Part shown: positions 52,487-62,174 of the stretch, in pieces
How the letters are laid out: each line of letters starts with the position of its first letter
Position numbering within the stretch: position 1 is the stretch's first letter
Source of the DNA: Aliiruegeria haliotis
GTDB taxonomy: Bacteria; Pseudomonadota; Alphaproteobacteria; Rhodobacterales; Rhodobacteraceae
Assembly (NCBI RefSeq): GCF_003003255.1
Contig: NZ_PVTD01000009.1
Span: 62,001-126,000 of the forward strand
DNA length: 64,000 nucleotides
Reading direction: 5' to 3'
The notes under the pieces: model-generated
What the model was told of the DNA's origin: nothing
Database searches by the model: none
What the model saw: the letters and a program-made list of their open reading frames with translations, nothing else
Program-made: the position numbers and the translations under genes

Positions 52487-53248
52487 ATGGCACGTCGCAA
52501 GAAGATCTACGAAGGCAAGGCCAAGATTCTCTACGAAGGCCCCGAACCCGGGACCATCGTGCAGTATTTCAAGGACGATGCCACCGCGTTCAACGCCGAG
52601 AAACGGGACGTGGTCGAGGGCAAGGGCGTTCTGAACAACCGCCTGTGCGAGTACTTCATGTCCGGGCTGAACAACATCGGGGTACCGACGCACTTCATAA
52701 AGCGCATCAACATGCGCGAGCAACTGGTTCGTGCCGTTGAGATAATTCCGCTTGAGGTTGTCGTGAGGAACGTCGCCGCCGGCTCGATCTCCAAACGTCT
52801 TGGTATAGAGGAAGGTACGGCGCTGCCGCGTCCGATCGTGGAATTCTACTACAAGGATGACGCGCTCGGCGATCCGCTGGTCACCGAGGAGCATATCATC
52901 GCCTTCGGCTGGGCCGCGCAGCAGGATATGGACGACATGGTTGCGCTGGCGCTGCGGGTGAACGATTTCATGTCCGGGCTGATGATGGGGGTTGGCATCA
53001 AGCTGGTGGACTTCAAGATCGAGATCGGTCGGGTCTGGGAAGGCGACTACATGCGGCTCGTCGTGGCCGACGAGATCAGCCCCGATTCCTGTCGTCTGTG
53101 GGATATCGAGACCGGACAGAAGCTCGACAAGGACGTGTTCCGGCGGGATCTCGGCAGTCTGGCCGATGCCTACACCGAAGTGGCCCGGCGCCTTGGCGTC
53201 CTGCCGCAGAACGCCCCGCCGCTGGGCAAGCCGACGTTGATCAATTGA
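52487..53248 (+). CDS. purC: SAICAR synthetase (phosphoribosylaminoimidazole-succinocarboxamide synthase)
   Basis: Joins CAIR and aspartate with ATP to SAICAR in purine synthesis. The protein has 253 residues with the family motifs [19 protein letters not shown] (quoted in part: [12 protein letters not shown]), [18 protein letters not shown] and [15 protein letters not shown] and [12 protein letters not shown]. The start follows AAAGGA. First of a plus-strand set purC-purS-DUF3592-alcohol dehydrogenase-purQ; the purC-purS-purQ order is normal for alphaproteobacteria, usually without extra genes. Confidence 0.97.
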   Translation: MARRKKIYEGKAKILYEGPEPGTIVQYFKDDATAFNAEKRDVVEGKGVLNNRLCEYFMSGLNNIGVPTHFIKRINMREQLVRAVEIIPLEVVVRNVAAGSISKRLGIEEGTALPRPIVEFYYKDDALGDPLVTEEHIIAFGWAAQQDMDDMVALALRVNDFMSGLMMGVGIKLVDFKIEIGRVWEGDYMRLVVADEISPDSCRLWDIETGQKLDKDVFRRDLGSLADAYTEVARRLGVLPQNAPPLGKPTLIN

Positions 53249-53322
53249 AAGCCCCTGCGCCTCGTCGTGGGGCGCGGGCGGGACGACCCGGCCCCGAGAG
53301 GGCCAGCCAAAAGGACGAGCAG

Positions 53323-53562
53323 ATGAAAGCCACAGTCACCGTGATGCTGAAGAACGGCGTTCTGGATCCGCAGGGCGAGGCGGTGAAATCCGCGCTCGGT
53401 GCCCTGGGATTCGCAGGGGTGGACGCCGTGCGCCAGGGCAAGGTGATCGAACTGGACCTTGCGGAAGCGGACGCAACGACCGCCGAGGCCACAGTGACCG
53501 ACATGTGCGAGAAGCTGCTCGCCAACACCGTGATCGAGAGCTACCGCGTCGAGATCGGTTGA
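53323..53562 (+). CDS. purS: Phosphoribosylformylglycinamidine synthase subunit PurS
   Basis: Small structural subunit (79 residues) of the three-part FGAM synthase, which bridges PurL and PurQ and passes ammonia. It matches PurS: KATVTVMLKNGVLDPQGEAV, LGFAGVDAVRQGKVIELDL and an MCEKLLANTVIESYRVEI end. The ATG at 53323 follows AAGGACGAGCAG. It is 74 bp behind purC. purL is outside this window. Confidence 0.95.
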   Translation: MKATVTVMLKNGVLDPQGEAVKSALGALGFAGVDAVRQGKVIELDLAEADATTAEATVTDMCEKLLANTVIESYRVEIG

Positions 53563-53566
53563 CCCG

Positions 53567-54061
53567 ATGCCGGCCTCCCGACCTTTCCTCTGGCGCACCG
53601 GGCCCGATGGAAAGCGGGAGGTGTCGTGGCGGCTCCGGGTGCTGGTCTGGGTCCTGCCGGGGCTGCTTGCGGTCGCGGGTCTGCTGATGCTGGCATGGGA
53701 AGGCTATCGTCACCTCGCCAGCACACCCACCGAGGGCGAGGTCGTGCGTGTCTATGCCTGGCAGGGTGAGACGGTTTTCGACCGGGGAACAACGAATTAC
53801 GGGCCGGTCTTCCGGTACATGTGGAGCGATGGCGAGATGACCGAGGCGACAAGCGGCTCCTCCAGCCCGGATTTCGATTTCGAGATCGGCTCCCGGCATG
53901 AGATCCGGTATTTCCCCGCGCGCAAGGCCAATGTCGTCCTGCCCGGCGCCCACAACTGGCTGCCCGGCCTCGTTATCCTCGCCCTTGCGGCCGTGACCGC
54001 GGTCCCGGCGTTTCTGCTCCACGTGAAGGTCCAGCGTTGGCTGGCGGGCGGCGCCGCGTGA
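53567..54061 (+). CDS. DUF3592-like membrane protein
   Basis: A 164-residue protein with two membrane helices: one near residues 25-45 (VLVWVLPGLLAVAGLLMLAW) and one near 132-150 (GLVILALAAVTAVPAFLLHV). Between them lies a beta-rich stretch (TEGEVVRVYAWQG, VFRYMWSDGEM, EIRYFPARKANVV) of the kind seen in DUF3592, a family of unknown function. It sits 4 bp behind purS, and its own stop overlaps the next gene's GTG (GTGA), so it is expressed within the pur set; a link to purine synthesis is not evident. Confidence 0.72.
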   Translation: MPASRPFLWRTGPDGKREVSWRLRVLVWVLPGLLAVAGLLMLAWEGYRHLASTPTEGEVVRVYAWQGETVFDRGTTNYGPVFRYMWSDGEMTEATSGSSSPDFDFEIGSRHEIRYFPARKANVVLPGAHNWLPGLVILALAAVTAVPAFLLHVKVQRWLAGGAA

Positions 54062-55098
54062 AGGGTGCCGTTCTCAGCGCGTTTCGCGCTCCGCTGGAGA
54101 TCCGCGACCTGCCGGAACCGGAGGTGCCGGAAGGCGGTGTCGTGCTTGAAGTGCTGGCGTGCGGGATCTGCCGTTCCGACTGGCATGTCTGGTCCGGAGG
54201 CGACCCGGTCGATCTGCCCCATGTCCCCGGTCACGAGTATTGCGGCGAGGTGGTCGCGGTTGGCGAAGGCGTCACCCGCTGGGCGCCCGGCGATCGGGTG
54301 ATCGCGCCCTTCATTCTCGCCTGCGGCACCTGTCCGTCCTGTGCCAGCGGCCGGCAGACGATCTGCCCTGACCAGGCGCTGCCCGGCTTCACCCGCGCCG
54401 GCGCCTTTGCCCAACGCATCGCAGTTCCCTTTGCGGACGCCAACCTCGCCGCACTGCCGCCCTGGATGGACCCGGCAATCGCCGCAGCCATGGGCTGCCG
54501 GGTCACAACCGCCTGGCACGCGCTGACGGGGCGCGCGGCGCTCGCGCCCGGCGAGTGGCTGGCGATCTTCGGGGGCGGGGGGATCGGTCTCTCCGCGCTC
54601 ATGCTGGGCAAGGCGCTCGGTGCGAAGGTGGTTGTTGTCGATATCGTGCCGGAGAAGCTGAACTATGCCCTGTCGCTGGGGGCGGAGGCCGTGGCCAACG
54701 CCGCTGCCACCGATGCCGCAGCGGCCGTTCGGGATATCACCGGCGGCGGCGCGGACGTGGCTGTCGAGGCGCTCGGAGTCGAGGAGACGACCGTAAGCGC
54801 CTTGAAGTCGCTCAAGAAACTAGGGCGCATGGTGCAGGTCGGAATGCCTGCGGGCGACCATGTGACCATGCCGATCCCCATGGATGCCGTTTATGCCGGG
54901 CAGCTTGCCCTTTTCGGGACCCGGGGCATGCCCTCGTGGCGCTACCCGAGCCTTCTGAACCTGATCGAGGCGCGTGGGTTGGACCTCTCGCCACTCGTCT
55001 CTCGCCGCGTCCGGCTTTCGGACGCGTCTACCGAACTCGCCGCCTTCGACGGACCCGCCGCGCCCGGCGTCGCCGTCATTACCGACCTATCGTCCTGA
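54058..55098 (+). CDS. Zinc-dependent alcohol dehydrogenase family protein
   Basis: A 346-residue medium-chain dehydrogenase. Catalytic zinc ligands are Cys38 (CGICRSDWH), His59-Glu60 (PGHEY) and Cys147 (MGCRV). The structural-zinc set [15 protein letters not shown] gives Cys89, 92, 95 and 103. The Rossmann motif [11 protein letters not shown] is near residues 171-181, with VVDIV suggesting NAD. The GTG start at 54058 overlaps the DUF3592 stop as GTGA; no ATG fits better. Its place between purS and purQ is unusual, because no step of purine synthesis needs such an enzyme. The substrate is unknown. Confidence 0.88.
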   Translation: MKGAVLSAFRAPLEIRDLPEPEVPEGGVVLEVLACGICRSDWHVWSGGDPVDLPHVPGHEYCGEVVAVGEGVTRWAPGDRVIAPFILACGTCPSCASGRQTICPDQALPGFTRAGAFAQRIAVPFADANLAALPPWMDPAIAAAMGCRVTTAWHALTGRAALAPGEWLAIFGGGGIGLSALMLGKALGAKVVVVDIVPEKLNYALSLGAEAVANAAATDAAAAVRDITGGGADVAVEALGVEETTVSALKSLKKLGRMVQVGMPAGDHVTMPIPMDAVYAGQLALFGTRGMPSWRYPSLLNLIEARGLDLSPLVSRRVRLSDASTELAAFDGPAAPGVAVITDLSS

Positions 55099-55109
55099 GG
55101 AGCCCGAAA

Positions 55110-55778
55110 ATGCGCGCTGCCGTCGTCACCTTCCCCGGATCCAACTGCGACCGCGATCTGGCTGTCGCCTTCGAAGCCGCCGGTTTCGACGTCCACCGTG
55201 TCTGGCACAAGGATACCGCCTTGCCCGACAACCTCGATGTCATCGGCTTGCCGGGCGGCTTTTCCTTCGGTGACTACCTCCGTTGCGGGGCGATTGCCGC
55301 CAACGCGCCAATCTGCCGGGAGGTGAAGGCCTTTGCCGAGCGGGGCGGACATGTTCTCGGCATCTGTAACGGTTTCCAGGTTCTGCTGGAGACGGGGCTG
55401 CTGCCGGGCGCCCTGATGCGCAATGGCTCGCTGCATTTTGTCTGCAAACCGGTTGGTTTGCGGGTGGAGAGCGCGGCGTCGCCTTACACGGCGCCCTACG
55501 GCAAGGGGGCGGAGATCACGATCCCTGTCGCCCATCACGACGGGAACTTCCAGGCCGATGCCGACACATTGTCGATGCTCGATGCGGAGGGGCGCATCGC
55601 CTTCCGCTACGCCGAGAACCCGAATGGCTCTGCCGGGGATATCGCCGGCATCCTGTCCGAAAACCACCGTGTGCTGGGCATGATGCCCCACCCCGAACGC
55701 GCGATCGATGAAATGCATGGCGGCACCGATGGTGCGGCACTCTTTGCCGGTCTGGCGGAGGCGCTGGTCTCCGCCTGA
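55110..55778 (+). CDS. purQ: Phosphoribosylformylglycinamidine synthase subunit PurQ (glutaminase)
   Basis: Releases ammonia from glutamine for FGAM synthesis; class I glutamine amidotransferase. The protein has 222 residues. Visible are [27 protein letters not shown], the nucleophile Cys86 in GICNGFQVL and the His-Glu pair in [10 protein letters not shown]. The ATG at 55110 follows GAGGAG. It is 11 bp behind the alcohol dehydrogenase and ends the pur set in this window; purL lies elsewhere. Confidence 0.96.
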   Translation: MRAAVVTFPGSNCDRDLAVAFEAAGFDVHRVWHKDTALPDNLDVIGLPGGFSFGDYLRCGAIAANAPICREVKAFAERGGHVLGICNGFQVLLETGLLPGALMRNGSLHFVCKPVGLRVESAASPYTAPYGKGAEITIPVAHHDGNFQADADTLSMLDAEGRIAFRYAENPNGSAGDIAGILSENHRVLGMMPHPERAIDEMHGGTDGAALFAGLAEALVSA

Positions 55779-56260
55779 ACTGCCTTGGTGCCGACCGGAG
55801 GGTTGTGTGCGTGATGCAACCACGCCCGGCGCGGCCTCTACGCAGCATGCGTGCGGCCATTTCGCAGGGTCCTATGCCGTTTCTGCCGAAGCGTGCGATT
55901 CGCTGGAAGTTGGTGCGGTGTATGGCCAATGGCAAATGCGGCGTTGTCAGCGTGATGCCTCGCGTGGCTTTCATCTGTGTCCAGTGCCACCGAAAGGTCT
56001 TCGAAGGCGAAGGGCGACAGCAACCCGGCTGGAGGTTGTGTATCGGGCGATAGCCGCGCCCGAACGTGCCACCCGAACCGGGCAGGGCTGTCGCCGCGCC
56101 GGTTTCGCGGCGGTCTCCCTGCGGGGTGCTGCCCTGCAATGGGCGCGAGGGGCATCCCCGGAGACAGGGTCGATCTGGCGCGTGGCCGGCCATGAATTGA
56201 CCGCGAGGCTTTGCCCCCGGACGATGTGGGGCCATCATGTCGCATCCGACGCCACACGCC
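55779..56260. other. Intergenic region upstream of the nuo operon
   Basis: The gap between purQ and nuoA is 616 bp. No gene is supported in it: open frames on both strands lack family resemblance or ribosome sites. A candidate nuo promoter lies just right of this stretch. Confidence 0.4.
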
Positions 56261-56289
56261 TTGGGCTAGGTTGTTTGGAAACATATCGA
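56261..56289 (+). promoter_or_regulatory. Candidate promoter of the nuo operon
   Basis: A TTGGGC box at 56261-56266 and a TATCGA box at 56284-56289 are separated by 17 bases. They lie about 105 bp upstream of the nuoA start. The spacer contains TGTTT-GGA-AACA, a small inverted repeat that could be a control site. Proposed by eye only. Confidence 0.3.
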
Positions 56290-56394
56290 CCGGGGGCGCG
56301 ACACGGCGCCGGTTGACCCCATCCGAGCCCGCGCGTAAACCGCGAACTAGCCCGAGACCACCCGGCGCCCGGCCGGGAAGACAAGGAGCCAAAC

Positions 56395-56760
56395 GTGGAA
56401 GACCTCCTCAGAGAATACCTCCCCATTCTCATATTCCTGGCCATTGCCATCGTGTTCGGCCTGATCTTCGTGATCGCCGCCTGGCTGGTTGCTCCGTCGG
56501 ACCCCGATCCGGAGAAACTCTCCGCTTATGAATGCGGCTTCAACGCATTCGATGACGCGCGGATGAAGTTCGACATCCGGTTCTACCTGGTCTCGATCCT
56601 GTTCATCATCTTCGACCTGGAAATCGCCTTCCTCTTCCCATGGGCGGTTGTCTTCGGCGAGATGTCCATGGCCGCATTCTGGTCGATGATGGCCTTCCTG
56701 GCCGTTCTGACCGTGGGCTTTGCCTACGAATGGAAGAAGGGAGCACTCGAATGGGAGTGA
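56395..56760 (+). CDS. nuoA: NADH-quinone oxidoreductase subunit A
   Basis: Membrane subunit of complex I near the quinone site. The protein has 121 residues with three membrane helices: about residues 8-30, 62-82 and 90-110. The conserved loop [21 protein letters not shown] (quoted in part: [16 protein letters not shown]) between helices 1 and 2 is typical of NuoA. It starts with GTG at 56395 behind AAGGAG and overlaps nuoB by 10 bp. First gene of the nuo operon. Confidence 0.97.
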   Translation: MEDLLREYLPILIFLAIAIVFGLIFVIAAWLVAPSDPDPEKLSAYECGFNAFDDARMKFDIRFYLVSILFIIFDLEIAFLFPWAVVFGEMSMAAFWSMMAFLAVLTVGFAYEWKKGALEWE

Positions 56761-57284
56761 TGACCGGTCCCAATACCGCTGCCGCCGACAAGGAAGCCAC
56801 CGTCGCCCAGATGAACAAGGATCTGAGCGACAAGGGATTCCTCGTCACCTCGACCGCCGATATCATCAACTGGGGCCGTACCGGTTCGCTGCACTGGATG
56901 ACATTCGGGCTGGCATGCTGCGCCATCGAGATGATTCACGTTTCCATGCCGCGATACGACCTGGAGCGTTTCGGGACGGCACCGCGCGCCTCTCCGCGCC
57001 AGTCGGACCTGATGATCGTCGCGGGCACGCTGACCAACAAGATGGCCCCGGCACTGCGCAAGGTCTACGACCAGATGCCGGAGCCGCGTTGGGTGATCTC
57101 CATGGGGTCCTGTGCCAATGGCGGCGGCTATTACCACTACAGCTATTCCGTGGTGCGTGGCGTGGACCGGATCGTTCCCGTGGACGTCTATATCCCGGGC
57201 TGCCCGCCGACCGCCGAGGCGCTGCTCTACGGCACGCTGCAGCTGCAACGCAAGATCCGCCGCCTGGGTACGATCACCCGCTGA
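56751..57284 (+). CDS. nuoB: NADH-quinone oxidoreductase subunit B
   Basis: Carries iron-sulfur cluster N2, the last cluster before quinone. The protein has 177 residues. The four ligands are Cys56 and Cys57 (LACCAIEM), Cys121 (MGSCANGG) and Cys151 (IPGCPPT). The tandem Cys-Cys pair is the known feature of NuoB. It starts inside the nuoA end (10-bp overlap) and is 33 bp ahead of nuoC. Confidence 0.98.
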   Translation: MGVMTGPNTAAADKEATVAQMNKDLSDKGFLVTSTADIINWGRTGSLHWMTFGLACCAIEMIHVSMPRYDLERFGTAPRASPRQSDLMIVAGTLTNKMAPALRKVYDQMPEPRWVISMGSCANGGGYYHYSYSVVRGVDRIVPVDVYIPGCPPTAEALLYGTLQLQRKIRRLGTITR

Positions 57285-57317
57285 GCCCCCGGGCGCAACT
57301 TCGAGGACGACGCCGAC

Positions 57318-57938
57318 ATGAGTGAAGCACTTCAGCTACTTGGTGAACATATCGCGGCCCGCCGGCCCGATTGCGTGGTCGGCTGGACGATCGAACTCGG
57401 TCAGCTGACGATCGAGGCCACCCCGGCCACCATCGTCGGCTTCATCGAATTCCTGAAGGCGGATCCGAGCTGCGACTTCAAACAGCTTATCGATATCACA
57501 GCCGTGGATCATCCGGAGCGGGATCGCCGTTTCGACGTGGTCTACCATTTCCTGTCGATGCACCAGAACCAGCGAGTCCGGGTCAAGACAGCGTTGCGCG
57601 AGGATGAGAGTATCGGCTCCATCACCGGGCTGTTTCCCAATGCGAACTGGTACGAGCGCGAAGTCTTCGACATGTTTGGCGTGCTGTTCTCCGGACATCC
57701 CGACCTGCGCCGCATCCTGACCGACTACGGCTTTCGCGGTCACCCGCTCCGCAAGGATTTCCCGACCACCGGCTATGTGGAACTGCGCTACGACGACTTG
57801 CAGAAGCGCGTGGTATACGAACCGGTGAAGCTTGTCCTCGACTACCGGCAGTTCGACTTCATGAGCCCGTGGGAGGGTGCGGAGTACATCCTTCCCGGCG
57901 ACGAGAAGGCCGAGGACGGCGCCGGGGTTGCCAAATGA
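57318..57938 (+). CDS. nuoC: NADH-quinone oxidoreductase subunit C
   Basis: Peripheral-arm subunit of complex I (30 kDa subunit type). The protein has 206 residues, with the signature [24 protein letters not shown] (quoted in part: [19 protein letters not shown]) and the C-terminal [29 protein letters not shown] (in part: [20 protein letters not shown]). It is separate from nuoD, as in Paracoccus, not fused as in E. coli. Its stop overlaps the start of a sulfotransferase gene as ATGA. Confidence 0.97.
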   Translation: MSEALQLLGEHIAARRPDCVVGWTIELGQLTIEATPATIVGFIEFLKADPSCDFKQLIDITAVDHPERDRRFDVVYHFLSMHQNQRVRVKTALREDESIGSITGLFPNANWYEREVFDMFGVLFSGHPDLRRILTDYGFRGHPLRKDFPTTGYVELRYDDLQKRVVYEPVKLVLDYRQFDFMSPWEGAEYILPGDEKAEDGAGVAK

Positions 57939-58882
57939 ACAGGCCGGCTCTCGATTATGATGAGCTGTTCAAGCGTTTTCTCGACGACGGCGCGGTGCTG
58001 CCTGAAGGCAAGGAGGTTATCTTTTGTCTCGGCACGCAGAAGGCGGGCACAAGCTGGCTGTGGCACTATCTGAAGGACCACTGGGCCTGCCATGTCTTCT
58101 ACCAGAAGGAATTGCATTTCTTCGATGCGCTGCACATCAACCGCAATGAGCAGGTTCACCGGATCTCCAACCGTCTCAACCGGGCGGTCGAGAAATTGCG
58201 GCAGGCCTCGCCCGAGGAATACAATCAGGCGCTGACCAACGTACGGCGCCTTGGGCATCGGCTCGACATGTACCGGGCCGGGCAGGAAGGTCGTGCGGCC
58301 TATCTCGCCAACATGATGGTTGGCTCCGGCAAGGCAAGGTACCTGTGCGACCTGACCCCCGGCTACCAATTGCTGAGCGAGGACGGGCTGCGCGACATGG
58401 CCTCCGTCGGGCGTTCGCCGCGGTTCCTCTTCATCATGCGCGACCCGGTGGCACGGTTGTGGAGCCAGGTCCGGATGAACGCTTCCGATGCGGGTGCCGA
58501 AGGCGCGGCGATGGCGCAGCGGAGCCAGGACGTGATCCGGCGGCTGCTAAAGGAGGGCGGTCCGGAGCTGAAACGGGCCGATTATCGTGGCGCGTTGGAA
58601 CGGATGGACAACGTTCTTCCGGCCGATCGCACGCTGGTCCTGTTCTACGAGGACCTTTTTCAGCAGGAGACGGCGGATCGGCTTTGTGGCTTCCTTGGGA
58701 TCAAGAGCCGCCCAGTGGACACCCGGGTGTTCTACGAAGGGTCCAAGGCCAATTTGCCGGAAGACCTCCGGTTGGCCTGCCGGGAGATGCTGAAGGATCA
58801 ATATGACTACGTGCTGGACCGGTTTGGCGAGCGCGTGCCCGCGAAGTGGAGGGCCGGTGCCCCGGCCGCCGTGACGGGGTGA
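57935..58882 (+). CDS. Sulfotransferase-like protein inside the nuo operon
   Basis: A 315-residue protein with the sulfotransferase P-loop-type fold. The 5'-phosphosulfate loop is [11 protein letters not shown] (residues 33-43), and the 3'-phosphate site is [10 protein letters not shown] (169-178). These bind PAPS in known members. The helical central part and the C-terminal [23 protein letters not shown] and [17 protein letters not shown] fit the heparan/carbohydrate-type sulfotransferase family. The acceptor is unknown. The ATG at 57935 overlaps the nuoC stop (ATGA), so ribosomes can pass straight from nuoC. I know no other complex I operon with this gene. Composition is similar to the neighbours by eye. 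Confidence 0.85.
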   Translation: MNRPALDYDELFKRFLDDGAVLPEGKEVIFCLGTQKAGTSWLWHYLKDHWACHVFYQKELHFFDALHINRNEQVHRISNRLNRAVEKLRQASPEEYNQALTNVRRLGHRLDMYRAGQEGRAAYLANMMVGSGKARYLCDLTPGYQLLSEDGLRDMASVGRSPRFLFIMRDPVARLWSQVRMNASDAGAEGAAMAQRSQDVIRRLLKEGGPELKRADYRGALERMDNVLPADRTLVLFYEDLFQQETADRLCGFLGIKSRPVDTRVFYEGSKANLPEDLRLACREMLKDQYDYVLDRFGERVPAKWRAGAPAAVTG

Positions 58883-58989
58883 CGGTGATGGACGCGGCGA
58901 CGGACGCCGGATAACAGGGATATCTCGTTCGGGGGACGCCAGGTGACCGGAGGTCCGGTCCAGCCCCCCAGAGACGGACGGAGAGTGAG

Positions 58990-60210
58990 ATGGACGGAAA
59001 CAAGTTCGGCGACGCCCAGACCGGCGAGCAGAAGATCCGCAACTTCAACATCAACTTCGGGCCCCAGCACCCGGCCGCGCACGGCGTGCTGCGGATGGTT
59101 CTGGAGCTTGACGGGGAGATCGTTGAGCGGGCCGACCCGCACATCGGTCTGTTGCACCGTGGCACCGAGAAGCTGATGGAGAGCCGGACATACCTCCAGA
59201 ACGCGCCCTATCTCGACCGCCTCGACTATTCCTCGCCGATGAACCAGGAGCATTCCTATTGCCTGGCGATCGAGAAGATGACCGGCGTCGAGGCCCCGCG
59301 CCGGGCGCAGCTGATCCGCGTGCTGATGGCGGAGCTGTCGCGCATCGGCAACCACACCATGAATGTCACCACGCAGGCGATGGACGTTGGGGCCCTGACC
59401 CCGCCGCTCTGGGGGTTCGAGCCCGGCCGCGAGGAGCTGTTCGTGTTCTTCGAGCGGGCTTCGGGCGCCCGGATGCACTGCAACTATTTCCGTCCGGGTG
59501 GCGTGCACCAGGACCTGACACCGAAGCTGATCGACGATATCGAGGCGTGGTGCGAACGGTTTCCAAAGGTGCTCGACGACCTCGACGGGCTGCTGACGGA
59601 GAACCGGATCTTCAAGCAGCGCAATGTCGACATTGCGGTGGTGACGGAGCAGGACGTCTATGACTGGGGCCTGACCGGCCCGATGGCGCGCTCCGCCGGG
59701 CTGGCCTGGGACCTGCGCCGCTCGCAACCCTATGACCTTTATGACGAATTCGAATTCCAGGTCCCAGTTGGCAGCAACGGCGACTGCTACGACCGCTATC
59801 TCATCCGTATGGAGGAGATGCGCCAGTCCGTGAAGATCGTGCAGCAGGCGATCGCCAAGCTGCGTGCGCCGGAAGGGCAGGGCGATGTCCTCGCCCGGGG
59901 CAAGCTTACGCCGCCGAAACGCGCCGAAATGAAAAGCTCCATGGAAGCGCTGATCCACCACTTCAAGCTCTATTCGGAGGGCTTCAAGGTGCCGGCGGGC
60001 GAATACTACATGGCAACCGAGGCGCCCAAAGGCGAATTCGGGGTCTACATCGTCGCCGATGGCACCAACAAGCCGTGGCGCGTGAAGCTGCGGGCCCCGG
60101 GTTTCACCCATCTTTCGGCCACCGATCACATCGGTCGCGGTCACCAGCTTGCCGACATGGCCGCCCTGATCGGCACGCTGGATATCGTGTTTGGCGAGGT
60201 GGACCGGTAG
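58990..60210 (+). CDS. nuoD: NADH-quinone oxidoreductase subunit D
   Basis: Quinone-site subunit of complex I (49 kDa type). The protein has 406 residues. Visible are [25 protein letters not shown] (quoted in part: [18 protein letters not shown]), [26 protein letters not shown] and the C-terminal [10 protein letters not shown]-type stretch, here [15 protein letters not shown]. It starts at 58990 after GGAGAGTGAG, 107 bp behind the sulfotransferase gene, so there is room for its own translation start. Confidence 0.97.
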   Translation: MDGNKFGDAQTGEQKIRNFNINFGPQHPAAHGVLRMVLELDGEIVERADPHIGLLHRGTEKLMESRTYLQNAPYLDRLDYSSPMNQEHSYCLAIEKMTGVEAPRRAQLIRVLMAELSRIGNHTMNVTTQAMDVGALTPPLWGFEPGREELFVFFERASGARMHCNYFRPGGVHQDLTPKLIDDIEAWCERFPKVLDDLDGLLTENRIFKQRNVDIAVVTEQDVYDWGLTGPMARSAGLAWDLRRSQPYDLYDEFEFQVPVGSNGDCYDRYLIRMEEMRQSVKIVQQAIAKLRAPEGQGDVLARGKLTPPKRAEMKSSMEALIHHFKLYSEGFKVPAGEYYMATEAPKGEFGVYIVADGTNKPWRVKLRAPGFTHLSATDHIGRGHQLADMAALIGTLDIVFGEVDR

Positions 60211-60222
60211 GATCATGCCAGC

Positions 60223-60786
60223 ATGTTCGGGCAAGTCGGCAACTGGAGAACGTGGTGCGCATCGGCGACCTTCTGGATCGCCGTTTCGACCGTTGCCGCG
60301 GCGATCTTCGTCGCGATCCAGGCCTGGTATGCCCGGGCGCAGGTCGTGGCCGAATCCTCGTCGCGGGTGCTCGAACAACGGCTGGACATCTGCTTCGACA
60401 CCGTGGATGCCGCGGGTCAGCTCGATGCAGAGTTGCGGCAGCTTGCCCGTGAGGGCATGCATGCGGACACCTGGCCGCCCCGGGTCATGGCCGGCAGTTC
60501 GGAGGAGCTCATCCGCTTCCAGACCCGCGTGCCCCCGCTCCTGTCAGAGTTGGAGAACGGGCTCATGAAGGCCGAGATCCTGGGAACGCTGGACACCCAC
60601 CGGGCCTATCTGGAGCAGCAGATCTCCGGCCTGGGCGAACAGCTCCTGTCATTGAACCCGAGGCTTGCCGATGCGGCCGAGCCCCATCCGGAGGTGGAGC
60701 GCGTCTTCACCTCGCTGAGTGAATTCATCGGCGCGCAGTACCTCGTTCACGAGGGCTGCCGCACCGTCGCGCAAAGGACAATCTGA
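60223..60786 (+). CDS. Single-span membrane protein of unknown function in the nuo operon
   Basis: A 187-residue protein with one membrane helix (about residues 15-33, [19 protein letters not shown]) and a soluble helical rest with coiled-coil-like runs ([44 protein letters not shown]). No family is recognised. It begins 12 bp behind nuoD, and its stop (TGATG) overlaps the nuoE start by one base. It is likely made with complex I, but no role is visible. Possible ideas, an assembly helper or an unrelated passenger, cannot be told apart from sequence. Confidence 0.7.
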   Translation: MFGQVGNWRTWCASATFWIAVSTVAAAIFVAIQAWYARAQVVAESSSRVLEQRLDICFDTVDAAGQLDAELRQLAREGMHADTWPPRVMAGSSEELIRFQTRVPPLLSELENGLMKAEILGTLDTHRAYLEQQISGLGEQLLSLNPRLADAAEPHPEVERVFTSLSEFIGAQYLVHEGCRTVAQRTI

Positions 60787-61913
60787 TGCTCCGCCGTCTT
60801 CACCCCGATCAACCAGACAGCTTCGCCTTTACCGCCGACAACATGGCTTGGGCCGAGGCGCAGATCACCAAGTATCCGGAGGGCCGGCAGGCCAGTGCCG
60901 TGATCCCGCTGCTGTGGCGTGCGCAGGAACAAGAGGGCTGGCTGTCCCGCCCGGCGATCGAATATGTCGCCGACATGCTCGGAATGGCCCATATCCGGGC
61001 ACTGGAAGTCGCGACCTTCTATTTCATGTTCCAGCTTCAGCCCGTGGGCTCGGTCGCGCATGTTCAGATTTGCGGCACGACGTCCTGCATGATCTGTGGG
61101 GCCGAAGCGCTGATCGAGGTCTGCAAGGACAAGATCGCCGCGAAACCGCATGCGCTGTCCGCCGATGGCAAGTTCAGTTGGGAAGAGGTCGAGTGCCTCG
61201 GTGCCTGTACCAATGCGCCCATGATCCAGATCGGCAAGGACTTCTACGAGGACCTGACGCCGGAGACGCTCAGCGCCATCCTCGACGACCTCGCGGCTGG
61301 CAAGGTCCCGACGCCCGGGCCGCAGAACGGCCGCATCGGCGCGGAGCCTCTCGGCGGACCGAAGGTTCTGGTCGAGGGCAGCGATACTTCGGCGCAGAAT
61401 GCCTCGGTGGCACTGGCGACCTCCATCGGCGATACGATCAAGCGGATCGACGGGACCGAGGTTCCGCTGCTGAAGCCCTGGGGCGATCAGGGCGGCCGCG
61501 CGGTGGAAGCGCGTTCGGAACCGGCGCCGGAGCCACGTCCGGCGGCGGATGTCCCGGTTAACGACACCGGCGTCACCAAACAGCAAGCACCAGCCAGGAG
61601 TGCCGCAAAGCCCGAGCCGAAGCCGGCCAAGCCGGAGACGGAGGCGACGGAGACGGACGAAACAGGTACCCGCCCGGCGCGGCTCGACGACCCGCGCGAC
61701 GGACAGCCCGACGATCTGAAGAAGATCAAGGGGATCGGGCCGAAACTTGAGGAAGTCTGCCACTCCCTCGGCTTCTACCACTTCGACCAGATCGCCAACT
61801 GGACCGAAGAGGAAATCGCCTGGGTCGACACCCATCTTGAAGGCTTCAAGGGGCGGGTGACCCGCGATGACTGGGTTGGCCAGGCCAAGGCGCTGGTCGA
61901 GGCTGGGACGTGA
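60786..61913 (+). CDS. nuoE: NADH-quinone oxidoreductase subunit E with C-terminal extension
   Basis: Holds the [2Fe-2S] cluster N1a in the NADH module. The protein has 375 residues; a plain NuoE has about 160-240. Ligands are Cys96, Cys101 (CGTTSC), Cys137 and Cys141 (ECLGAC). Residues about 180-300 are a Glu/Pro/Ala/Lys-rich linker, and 300-375 form a small extra domain with a helix-hairpin-helix-like [21 protein letters not shown] motif (quoted in part: [17 protein letters not shown]). This extension is known from Rhodobacterales. It is coupled on both sides: one-base overlap upstream, GTGA overlap downstream. Confidence 0.95.
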   Translation: MLRRLHPDQPDSFAFTADNMAWAEAQITKYPEGRQASAVIPLLWRAQEQEGWLSRPAIEYVADMLGMAHIRALEVATFYFMFQLQPVGSVAHVQICGTTSCMICGAEALIEVCKDKIAAKPHALSADGKFSWEEVECLGACTNAPMIQIGKDFYEDLTPETLSAILDDLAAGKVPTPGPQNGRIGAEPLGGPKVLVEGSDTSAQNASVALATSIGDTIKRIDGTEVPLLKPWGDQGGRAVEARSEPAPEPRPAADVPVNDTGVTKQQAPARSAAKPEPKPAKPETEATETDETGTRPARLDDPRDGQPDDLKKIKGIGPKLEEVCHSLGFYHFDQIANWTEEEIAWVDTHLEGFKGRVTRDDWVGQAKALVEAGT

Positions 61914-62155
61914 CGGAGACAGCGGCAGTGAATGGTCCAAGCGATCAGGACAGGGCATTCGCCCGGCAAGGACGTATCGTGGCGCTCGTAATCGCTGCGG
62001 GAGGTCTGCTGGCGATCTTTGCCCCGTCGCTGATTGCCGTGACGGGATTGCCGCAACGCTACGAAATGTTGTTCTATTTTGCCGCCCTGGGCGCCTTCGC
62101 ATGGGCTCTGGTCGTGGCTGTCGGAATGTGGCGCAACCGCCCGTCCGGCAAATAG
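61910..62155 (+). CDS. DUF5337-type small membrane protein
   Basis: An 81-residue protein with two membrane helices (about residues 22-45 and 50-72) and an acidic N-terminus ([20 protein letters not shown]). It resembles the DUF5337 proteins that, as I recall, lie next to nuoE in Rhodobacterales. It begins with GTG at 61910, overlapping the nuoE stop (GTGA). Function unknown; its place makes a link to complex I assembly plausible but unproven. Confidence 0.75.
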   Translation: MTETAAVNGPSDQDRAFARQGRIVALVIAAGGLLAIFAPSLIAVTGLPQRYEMLFYFAALGAFAWALVVAVGMWRNRPSGK

Positions 62156-62174
62156 GGATGTGAGAGGAAAGACG

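Noticed and set aside
55779-56394. Small genes between purQ and nuoA
   Set aside because: Several short frames (for example 55805-56053) but none has a ribosome site plus family resemblance.
57935-58882. Mobile insertion carrying the sulfotransferase
   Set aside because: No inverted repeats, target duplication, transposase or integrase remnants next to it; junctions are clean operon overlaps.
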